Assembly (NCBI GenBank): GCA_001275005.1 | Contig: JWZX01002467.1 | Location: forward strand, 1-22,511 | DNA: 22,511 nucleotides | Reading direction: 5' to 3' | Source of the DNA: Chrysochromulina tobinii | Taxonomy: Eukaryota > Haptophyta > Prymnesiales > Chrysochromulinaceae | Shown: positions 16,296 through 22,511 of the stretch, one piece after another | Layout of the letters: each line of letters opens with the position of its first letter | Position numbering within the stretch: the stretch's first letter is position 1 | Program-made: the position numbers and the translations under genes | The notes under the pieces: model-generated | Told to the model about the DNA's origin: nothing | Databases searched by the model: none | Seen by the model: only the letters and a program-made list of their open reading frames with translations

Positions 16296-17463
16296 GCAAT
16301 GTGCGGGTTTCAATCCGGCGAAATCTCTGGAACGTGCCTCCATCTCAACCTGCGAAGATCTCTAACTCTGTGTACATCTTGTCGATCTCGTGCATTCTTT
16401 TGTGATAGCGATTGTCTCTCTGCGTCTCTGGTCTCTGCTATGAGGCCTCTGACTCGTCACAATGATTCTCTGAAAGGCCACAGTCTGTAGGGAGGCAGCC
16501 GCGGGGACTCGGGGTCAGGTCACTTGTGCCGCGTGTGTCTCAGTGTCGAGTGTGTACCGCGGTGACGGTCTTGGGTCTACTCGGCCATATAATTAAGCAT
16601 TTAAGCTGACCTCTTACTCATCGTGCCGCCTCGCGCCCCGTCGTCGGGGCTGCGACCCGTCGCCGGTCCGCTTAGACTAACTCTTACTGACCTCAGCGGG
16701 GTGCGCGTGGTCGCGTCCGCGGGTCGCTCGCGCTCCCGCGCGATACGGGATCAGCGCGCGCTTATATCCGTCCGAGGGTCGCGGGGTCTAGCGTAACGAT
16801 TTGGGTAACGCCGCGGGCTACGCGGGATCGCGCACCTCAGACCTCACCGCTTCTCACCGCCCGCCCCCGGCCGACGGCCGAGCCCCCGGGGGCGCGGGGC
16901 CGCGGTTCCGGACGTTGGTGGTTCTGCTTCCGTTCTGGACGAGTTGGAGTTCGCTAACTGTGGTACTGACGTCTTTTCGGTACGCTGACGCCCGGGAGAC
17001 GGGGACCGCTGGGGCCGGCCGGGCGCGGAAGCAACGCTGTTCGCTGTACCGCGGGCTGTACCGCGCTCGTTTCTCGTTAACGATCAACCCTCCGGTCGCG
17101 CCGATACATGTATATAACGACTTAACGTCTTTATACTTTAAGCCGTCCTAGCCGGAGACCGCACGCATGCGTCGGTACGGGTACCCGGACCCAACTGTTT
17201 TCAGTTCACAGTACATGGTTTGAAAAAACGAAACCAAAATACTGGCTTATTTCTAGCGGCCTGTGCCTTGGCCCGTTCGCCCGTAGGTTATGCGTAGTGA
17301 CTTTTACGACCGTACACAGTAGTGCGATGCGTGCGGCGCGGTTTTCAGTTCGTCCTCCCCCGCACCGGAAAATGTCGCGGAAGCTGGCTCGTCCAGCTTC
17401 CGGCTTCTCCACACGGGCGTGGACCACGCAGGAGCGCACATGAGGTGCTGCGTGCGGCGCGCT
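16296..17463. other. Intergenic region, about 1.2 kb
   Basis: The longest gene-free stretch in the window. The first 200 bp are probably the 3' UTR of the plastid-targeted gene and are less GC-rich. The rest is mostly GC-rich with scattered AT islands (around 16585-16605 and 17105-17145). Open frames at 16801-17151 and 17206-17439 have no recognisable features and are likely chance. No RNA gene or mobile element is seen. Confidence 0.5.
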
Positions 17464-18156
17464 TTAGTCGTCCACGTCGAAGGCGTCCATGATCGTCTGG
17501 ATGAGCGTGGCGACGCCCCTGTTGCCGCGGTCAATCGCGTGCTGGAGGGCTGTCTTGCCGTTGACGTCCTCTGCGTTCACCGAGATGCCGTCGGCCACCA
17601 GCAGCTCCGTCGCAATCTCCTCGTTGTCTGTGCCGGCCGCCACCATGAGCGCGGTTGTGCCGTTGCTGGTTGCTGCGTTCACGTTGATGCCATCGGTCGC
17701 AAGCAGCGCGCGCACGACGTCGACGTGACCGCCGAGTGTCGCACGGATGAGTGCCGTCTCGTCGTCGTGATTGGCGGCGTTGACCACCTCGGCAGCATCC
17801 TCTGCGCGAGTAAGCAGGAAATTGACAACCTCGACCTGGCCCTCGCTCGCCGCAGCGATGAGCGCCGTCCAGCCCTGGTTGTCGGCCTGGTCGATGCGCG
17901 CCTCGCCACTCGTGAGGAGCGCCGATACCTTCGCGAGGTTTCCGGCCTCCGCAAAGGCGATCAACGGGTTGCCCACCTCTAGCTCCAGCGACTGGGTTGA
18001 TTCCTCGAGCTCCTTGAGCTGAGCGGAGATCGGCGCCGGCGCCTTCATGTTGGCGCGCAGGACAAAGCCCTCGGTCGGGGACCCGGATGCGTACGGAGAC
18101 CCTCCGCGCGGGGGAGGGGAGTTTTCTTTGTCAAGGACGTCAAGCACAGCAGGCAT
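17464..18156 (-). CDS. Ankyrin-repeat protein
   Basis: 230 residues from ATG 18156. A longer frame to 18288 would need a GTG start and would run into the spacer shared with the divergent gene, so the ATG is preferred. The N-terminal 60 residues are polar, with DKENSPPPRGGSP and a short Leu/Glu helix (QLKELEESTQSLELE). Residues 63-224 hold about five ankyrin repeats with the marks GNPLIAFAEAGN, GWTALIAAASEGQVEVV, DETALIRATLGGHVDVV, GTTALMVAAGTDNEEIA and GKTALQHAIDRGN. Ankyrin repeats mediate protein binding; no catalytic domain accompanies them. The KEN and SP/TP sites in the N-terminus could be regulatory but are unproven. The gene ends in FDVDD. Confidence 0.85.
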   Translation of the reverse strand: MPAVLDVLDKENSPPPRGGSPYASGSPTEGFVLRANMKAPAPISAQLKELEESTQSLELEVGNPLIAFAEAGNLAKVSALLTSGEARIDQADNQGWTALIAAASEGQVEVVNFLLTRAEDAAEVVNAANHDDETALIRATLGGHVDVVRALLATDGINVNAATSNGTTALMVAAGTDNEEIATELLVADGISVNAEDVNGKTALQHAIDRGNRGVATLIQTIMDAFDVDD

Positions 18157-18377
18157 GGACGAGTGGACGTCCAGGGGCGGTTGCGCAGCAAAAAGCGGAG
18201 CTTTGAATCGAACTTTCGGCGCTGACGAAAAGCGGAGTCCGAGAGATTCCCATCGTGAAGCATCATTCCTTGTCGCGTCAGATTTCACAGCGATTGGGAA
18301 GACAGATTTTTACCGGCAAGTTTCATGCTAAAAAGGAGGTGGGTGGCCGGCAGGAGTGCTTTGGATCTTCGCCCAAC
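18157..18377. promoter_or_regulatory. Short bidirectional spacer
   Basis: 221 bp separate the ATG of the ankyrin gene (minus) from the ATG of the 473-residue gene (plus). Both promoters and 5' UTRs must share it if the ATG starts are right. No canonical TATA box is evident. Confidence 0.45.
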
Positions 18378-19799
18378 ATGCCTCCCGAGGCGGCTCGGCC
18401 CAAATCGGCGCGCGGCGGCTCGCCGCGCGCTTCGAGCAAATCGACGACCCCTCGCACCAAAGCGGGCGGTGGCAATCCTCTTGGTGTTGGCAAGCTGCAG
18501 GCCAAGCCACTTGGAGCGGTGCCTGGTACCTCGTCAGCAGTAGCAGACAAGCCGGCGGCGGCCAAGCCGACGCTGAGTCTGAACACTGCAGCTGCCGCCG
18601 CTGCCGATGCCAGCAGGGCGAACTCGGGACGCGACAGCGCGCGCAAGGGTAGCAGCAGCAAGACACCCGTCAAAGCGTCCCCACGCAGCAGCACAGCCGT
18701 ATCGGCAGCACTGCCTAGCGATCGGAAGCTCGCCAAGCAGGACAGCTCCTCCAAGCTGGCCAAGGCTGATGGCAAGTCGAGCGCGCAGAAGAGTGAGAAG
18801 AAGACTCCCAGCAAGAAGAGCAAGACACAAGACCCGGTCGGGAGCCCATTCGCGCCGCGCGTGACGCCATTCTCCGTGTTGCCGCCTGTCGGTTTGCCTG
18901 CGCTCGACCTGCTCAACTGGACGCCGGTTAGCCGACCGCCGCCTGTCGTGCGGGCGCCCGCGCCTGCCGCCGCATTGGCCGCACCATCGCCGGCGCTTCC
19001 CGCGGCGTCGACGGCGGGGTTGGAGCTCGAGCATCGTGTGCTTCTCGAGGTGCGCGACAACGGGCTGGTTGCATGCGCGATCCAATCCCGCTACGCATGC
19101 AACCAATCCCGCTACGCATGCAATCCAGTCACGCATGCAATCCAATCCCGCTACGCGGGCGGCGCTCTCGAGTGCGGGCCATCGAGTGAGAACGAGTTCG
19201 ACGACGATGAGTTTGACCTATCAGTGAGCATCACGCCAGCAGAGGACGGCAAGTGGTGCGTGTCGGTCTGGGAGCCGTGTGAAGAGCTCGATGGGCAGTG
19301 TGAAGAGCTCGATGGGCAGGAAGAGGCAGCAGCCACAGCGGCCTCAGCAGCGGCGCCAGCGGCGGCGACGGAGACAACGGCGGATGCCGCTGCGAGCTCT
19401 TTGTCGTCGCCGCCGCCACGGCCGAGCACGCCGACAGAAGAGAGTGACGTGGACGCCGTCGAGGGCGAAGCCGTCACCGTGGCCGCGGCCGAGCCGCACG
19501 CCTCACCTTCATCCAGCAGTGCAGATGACGAGAGCAATCCTACTGGCGCTGACTCCGGGGAGGTGAAGGGCGAGGAGCTCGACGCGACTCTCGACTTTGA
19601 GGGGGCCAGCGCGGCGGCGGCCCGCCGCACAGAATGGGAGTCTCCCAGGCTGAACGTCAAACTCATCGAAGTGGCCGAGCGTGACCAGTTGGCGATCAGC
19701 ATCAAGCCGCCGGCGGCGGAGGGCGCCATGGAGCTTGATGTGAGCGCGTGCGCCGAGCCTATGTTTGACGTGCAGATCAGCGTCGGCGACGTGCAGTGA
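18378..19799 (+). CDS. Low-complexity Ser/Ala/Lys then acidic protein, function unknown
   Basis: 473 residues from ATG 18378. The frame is open back to a GTG at 18255, but the ATG fits the eukaryotic setting. Residues 1-160 are basic, Ser/Ala/Lys-rich (SSSKTPVKASPR, KSEKKTPSKKSK). The middle has VTPFSVLPPVGLPALDLLNWTPV and a Pro/Ala stretch. Next comes ELEHRVLLEVRDNGLVAC, interrupted by a repeat-derived insert (CNQSRYACN and similar). After it are FDDDEFDLSVSITPAEDGKWCVSVW and two copies of CEELDGQ. A long acidic Ala/Ser/Glu region and a structured-looking end (LNVKLIEVAERDQLAISIKPP, MFDVQISVGDVQ) close the protein. The two beta-like segments (LLEVRDNG, LNVKLIEV) hint at small beta domains. 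No known family. Confidence 0.65.
   Translation: MPPEAARPKSARGGSPRASSKSTTPRTKAGGGNPLGVGKLQAKPLGAVPGTSSAVADKPAAAKPTLSLNTAAAAAADASRANSGRDSARKGSSSKTPVKASPRSSTAVSAALPSDRKLAKQDSSSKLAKADGKSSAQKSEKKTPSKKSKTQDPVGSPFAPRVTPFSVLPPVGLPALDLLNWTPVSRPPPVVRAPAPAAALAAPSPALPAASTAGLELEHRVLLEVRDNGLVACAIQSRYACNQSRYACNPVTHAIQSRYAGGALECGPSSENEFDDDEFDLSVSITPAEDGKWCVSVWEPCEELDGQCEELDGQEEAAATAASAAAPAAATETTADAAASSLSSPPPRPSTPTEESDVDAVEGEAVTVAAAEPHASPSSSSADDESNPTGADSGEVKGEELDATLDFEGASAAAARRTEWESPRLNVKLIEVAERDQLAISIKPPAAEGAMELDVSACAEPMFDVQISVGDVQ
19071..19154. repeat. Minisatellite inside coding sequence
   Basis: Four units starting GCATGC: 19071-19094 (24 bp), 19095-19115 (21), 19116-19132 (17) and 19133-19154 (22). They share the core ccaatcccgctac or a shortened form. 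Individual units are not all multiples of three, but the total of 84 bp is, so the frame is kept. They encode a Cys/Asn/Tyr/Arg-rich patch unlike the rest of the protein. Confidence 0.88.
19278..19319. repeat. 21-bp perfect direct duplication
   Basis: Two adjacent identical 21-bp copies (19278-19298 and 19299-19319) encode CEELDGQ twice in the same protein as the minisatellite. They are in frame and look recent. Confidence 0.9.
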
Positions 19800-19890
19800 G
19801 ATCCGAGGCGCTAGAAATTTTTTAGTTTAGGCCGGTGGGAATATATTGAAATTCTTCCATGGTTCTAGAACGCGCGGCCGCGGTTTTTCC

Positions 19891-20628
19891 TCAAAGCTTG
19901 AGCTGTAGCTTGAGCATCAGGAGCGGCTGGCAGCGTGGCGATTGCGCGAGCCCGGCAACGATGGCCTCGTTCGCGGCCTCATGGTCTTTGAGTATGAGAG
20001 CGACGTCGGCAACCCGCCAGTGCGCCTTTACCATCGTTGGATCAAGCTCGGCGGCCTTCTGCGCGTCACGAAGCGAGAGCCCGAGCTGTCCGAGCTCACG
20101 TTGGCACGCAGATCGATTGTAGTACAAGGCCGCGAGCATGCGCTGGTTGGGCGCCTCCATGGCGATCGCACGCGTGTACGTCGCGCGCGCGTTGGCAAAC
20201 TGCCCGCGCTTTTGGTAGTCGACGCCAGCCGCCATCATCTTCAGGAGCTGATCCTTCGTGTCCGACAGATCGAGCATGGAGAGCGGATTGAGCAGCCACC
20301 GTGCCTCCGCATCTACGGCGTCAATCTCTTCCTGCGTCACGTCGCCTGGCACGACGTCGACCGAGGGCGATGGCGAGGGCGCGGGAACCTTCGGCGCACT
20401 ACCAGTGGCCTCGGGAGTAGGGGCGTGATCCTGCTTGAAGAGCGCTGCCGAGATGCGCTCTATGCCCGCGGCGTCGATCCTGAGCTCGGCCAAGTTCGAG
20501 GCCAGCATCTCAGGTCCCATGGACTCGAGGAGGGCTATGTCGGTGATCTCCTCCTCCACGAATGTGTCAATGTGCTCGGCGAGGCCGAGCCCCTCGAGGA
20601 GGGCCGCCACTCCGGACGGGTCCGTCAT
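19891..20628 (-). CDS. SAM domain - TPR protein
   Basis: 245 residues from ATG 20628 (a GTG three codons upstream is in frame). Residues about 5-64 are a sterile alpha motif: VAALLEGLGLAEHIDTFVEEEITDIALLESM, then LRIDAAGIERISAAL. This is the classic five-helix SAM layout for protein-protein contacts. A Pro/Ala/Ser linker follows. Residues about 129-233 are three tetratricopeptide repeats: AAGVDYQKRGQFANARATYTRAI, AALYYNRSACQRELGQLGLSLRDAQKAAELDP, and VKAHWRVADVALILKDHEAANEAIVAGL. TPRs bind peptide partners such as chaperone tails. It is a likely cytosolic adaptor. It converges on the 473-residue gene with a 91-bp gap, and is divergent from the methyltransferase gene (208 bp). Confidence 0.85.
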   Translation of the reverse strand: MTDPSGVAALLEGLGLAEHIDTFVEEEITDIALLESMGPEMLASNLAELRIDAAGIERISAALFKQDHAPTPEATGSAPKVPAPSPSPSVDVVPGDVTQEEIDAVDAEARWLLNPLSMLDLSDTKDQLLKMMAAGVDYQKRGQFANARATYTRAIAMEAPNQRMLAALYYNRSACQRELGQLGLSLRDAQKAAELDPTMVKAHWRVADVALILKDHEAANEAIVAGLAQSPRCQPLLMLKLQLKL

Positions 20629-20836
20629 CGCAAGCACGCACAGGTGCTCCGCGGGGCGCGGACGAAACCCGCGGTCAAAGAGATAGACAAGTCAAGTCAA
20701 GTCGAAACTGGTATCCTTGCTACACAGTGGATGCGTTCCGTTTTTGGAAGCATCGGGAAGACTTTTTGGCGCCCGCGCATGCGCCCAGCGGAGAATTTTG
20801 AGAGCCAATAAAGCACGCCCGGACACGCGGCCACGG

Positions 20837-21694
20837 ATGTCAATGACCACGGTAACTGCGACAAGCTGTCCACTAGCACTGCTGCACCGTGTATCAAGTC
20901 CGGATGCTCTGCGAGATTCGTTTTCGCGGATGGACAGCGACAAGTGGCCGACGGCAGGAAAGAAAATTACTCACCAATACCACGAGATGTACCAACGGTA
21001 CCTGGCGCCTTTTATTCGCGAGCGCTGTTCGCAACTCGACGCCGATCCAGCACCAAGAGTGCGCTTTCTGGAGATCGGGCTGGGCTGCGGCATGGAGGCC
21101 GTTCGTGGTAAGCCGGGTGGCGGGGTGGCTATATGGCGTACAATTTTCCCGCCACCCTTCGTGTTGGATTTGTATGTCTTCGAATTTGCAGCAAGCTGCG
21201 CGCAGAAATGGGAACTTGCCCACCCTGGCCAAGTCACGAAGGTGCTCATTGGAGACCAAAGCAACGTCACCGACCTTGATCGTGCATACGCGGAAGCAGG
21301 GAGTGCACCGTTCGATTTCATCGTCGATGACGGCTCGCACGTCAGCGACCATCAAATAACGACCCTCTTGCACGCTCATAAGCAAAGCTTCCTGAAGCCA
21401 ACTACAGGTGTTTACTTTATTGAGGACATCCAAGGCTCGTGTGCCAGCTGGCCGGTGATGGGGGGCAATGGTGCTCGTGCCACCCTCGGCTCGTGGTCCA
21501 AGGATGGCAAAGCGAGCAAGACAGGGACGTGGGTCCGAGGGACGTCGGGCTGCATGCAAACGGATGAAGGGAAGCCCACATTGTTTGCGAAGCTGGTGGA
21601 GTGGCAGACGCTGCTTGCTGCAGGCTCGAAGACTGCGTTTACTCATGTGGATCTCTTTCGGGAGGCCGCTGTCCTTCAGTGGACGAATCTGTAG
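20837..21694 (+). CDS. MycE-like class I SAM-dependent methyltransferase
   Basis: 285 residues from ATG 20837; the frame is open upstream only through a TTG. Motif I is FLEIGLGCG (77-85), the AdoMet-binding loop. Further family marks are VAIWRTIFP (97-105), VLIGDQSN (136-143), FDFIVDDGSHVSDHQ (159-173, acidic metal or catalytic residues) and GVYFIEDIQGS (191-201). This order matches the MycE sugar O-methyltransferase / cephalosporin-hydroxylase-like group, which O-methylates sugars or other small substrates and is common in algae. The substrate is unknown here. The N-terminal 40 residues are Ser/Thr-rich without an obvious signal peptide. The C-terminus (FTHVDLFREAAVLQW) is less conserved. 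A GGTAAG at 21107-21112 looks like a splice donor, but the family match continues through it. Confidence 0.8.
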   Translation: MSMTTVTATSCPLALLHRVSSPDALRDSFSRMDSDKWPTAGKKITHQYHEMYQRYLAPFIRERCSQLDADPAPRVRFLEIGLGCGMEAVRGKPGGGVAIWRTIFPPPFVLDLYVFEFAASCAQKWELAHPGQVTKVLIGDQSNVTDLDRAYAEAGSAPFDFIVDDGSHVSDHQITTLLHAHKQSFLKPTTGVYFIEDIQGSCASWPVMGGNGARATLGSWSKDGKASKTGTWVRGTSGCMQTDEGKPTLFAKLVEWQTLLAAGSKTAFTHVDLFREAAVLQWTNL

Positions 21695-22436
21695 CTGCAC
21701 TTGTCTGGTGATTTTCATGTTCAAGACCCGGCGCATGACCGGGACCCATGGTGCATCGTTGGTTACATCGTTGGTACGCCTGGACAGTGACGGGGGCTCG
21801 AGCTGCCCGCTCCGAATACTGCTGGCAAGGGATGCAAGGTGCTGAATGCCTCTTTGCTCTGCCGTGTGGGTCGCCTTCGTGTTTCTCGAAGCCACGGCGT
21901 GCCAGCAGTAGAACTGCCAGGGCTTCGAAGAACAAAAACAACCAATCGAAATGGACCTCAAAAGACACTACTCGAAAGTGCCTAAGAGTAGCCGGCGCGG
22001 GCGAGGTCGTGGGGTGTTGGCACACGTGGGCTGTGCCTGTGCGCCGTGGCGTGTGTCGCGTCCGTGGGCACGGGCGCGCGTCCCGTCCATCACGTCTCGA
22101 GATCCGGGCATCCGGCTTCACTGTGGGACCGGGGTTAGGACCGGGGCATCCGGCTTCCGGGGCACCCGTTGATCTGTCCTCATGCGCACCTCGGGATCGC
22201 ACGATCGCCCTGACGAGTTGGAGTTCACGCCAGCGTACATATGTACGGGCCCGGCGGCCGGCGCGCGGGCTCGGCCTCGGGCCGGGCCACGCCTCTCGAC
22301 CGTCCGCGCGAACGCGCGGTTATCGCTCTTCGCTTGGGGGCCACGATTCAGTTGAACTTCGGCACCTTGTGGACACCCAAAGCTGAAAAAGCCGACTTCT
22401 GGAACCCACCTTTTTTTTTCTGTTAAGGGGCGGAAC
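21695..22436. other. Intergenic region, about 0.74 kb
   Basis: No supported gene. Bases 22060-22170 hold short direct repeats (gcatccggcttc twice, gaccgggg twice). A run of nine or more T lies at 22411-22419. Long open frames in this GC-rich part lack family features. Confidence 0.5.
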
Positions 22437-22511
22437 TCACTTGAGCGCGTCGCTGCCGGGCTCCCTGGTGGCTTCAGACGCGCTCGGGTCGGCCCGTTCG
22501 GGCTTCGAGGT
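22437..22511 (-). CDS. Possible gene fragment at right edge
   Basis: On the minus strand the window edge enters an open frame (TSKPERADPSASEATREPG and on) ending in LK and a TGA at 22437-22439. The same point also reads CAA|GTGAGT, a strong splice-donor consensus, so the frame could be an exon that is spliced rather than terminated. Composition is compatible with a coding low-complexity segment. There is no family evidence. Confidence 0.22.
   Translation of the reverse strand, partial: TSKPERADPSASEATREPGSDALK

Noticed and set aside
18195-18215. tRNA T-loop-like GTTCGATTC on the minus strand
   Set aside because: The flanking bases do not form a T stem and no acceptor or anticodon stem is found.
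18157-18288. N-terminal extension of the ankyrin protein to a GTG
   Set aside because: It needs a non-ATG start and overlaps the 5' region of the divergent gene; a good ATG exists at 18156.
20717-20836. N-terminal extension of the methyltransferase to a TTG
   Set aside because: Non-ATG start, no family similarity in the extension; the ATG at 20837 leaves the whole domain intact.
21108-21180. Possible intron starting at GGTAAG in the methyltransferase
   Set aside because: The frame stays open, and the family segments VAIWRTIFP and LYVFEFAASC follow directly, so splicing there would remove conserved parts.
21748-22386. 212-codon frame near the right edge
   Set aside because: Its translation is Arg/Gly/Ser-rich without motifs and crosses short direct repeats; chance openness in GC-rich DNA is more likely.
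22411-22419. T run as a retroposon tail
   Set aside because: Only about nine T, no target-site duplication or element body seen.

Overview
The window looks like nuclear DNA of a photosynthetic protist with a red-type secondary plastid, most likely a haptophyte or a heterokont (pelagophyte-like) alga. The reasons are: high GC with long, mostly intronless genes spaced 100-1200 bp apart on both strands; one clear short GT-AG intron (98 bp); a plastid presequence with an ASAF cleavage motif; an in-frame UGA that reads as selenocysteine with a eukaryotic-type SECIS candidate downstream; and Ala/Pro/Glu low-complexity linkers. No bacterial operons, ribosome binding sites, IS elements, CRISPR arrays or rRNA genes are visible. 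The species assignment is inference.

Layout: (1) 1-2099, minus: a PAS/LOV-like x2 plus heat-shock-factor DNA-binding domain x2 (at least) fusion that runs off the left edge. (2) 2243-3604, minus: SGNH/GDSL-type esterase. (3) 3765-6734, plus: large coiled-coil protein. (4) 6926-7618, plus: GILT-like thiol oxidoreductase with UGA (Sec) in the active-site CxxC position, and a SECIS-like stem-loop at 7709-7778. (5) 8689-9882, plus: protein with two cyclic-nucleotide-binding domains. (6) 10135-12561, plus: Ala-rich single-TM coiled-coil protein with an N-terminal LIR-like motif. (7) 13294-14258, minus: type II membrane protein with a CGDGxC motif and a PAN/apple-like domain, two exons. (8) 14679-15329, plus: Mpv17/PMP22-like membrane protein. 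(9) 15708-16295, plus: plastid-targeted single-TM protein. (10) 17464-18156, minus: ankyrin-repeat protein. (11) 18378-19799, plus: low-complexity acidic protein with an in-frame minisatellite. (12) 19891-20628, minus: SAM-TPR protein. (13) 20837-21694, plus: MycE-like class I methyltransferase. A possible gene fragment enters at the right edge.

The genes do not form one pathway. Several pairs are divergent over short spacers (3605-3764, 14259-14678, 18157-18377, 20629-20836), which suggests shared promoter regions. The two items most worth follow-up are the PAS/LOV-HSF fusion, a possible light/redox- or ligand-gated heat-shock-type transcription factor, and the selenocysteine GILT. A simple ATG-to-stop gene call would miss or truncate both.
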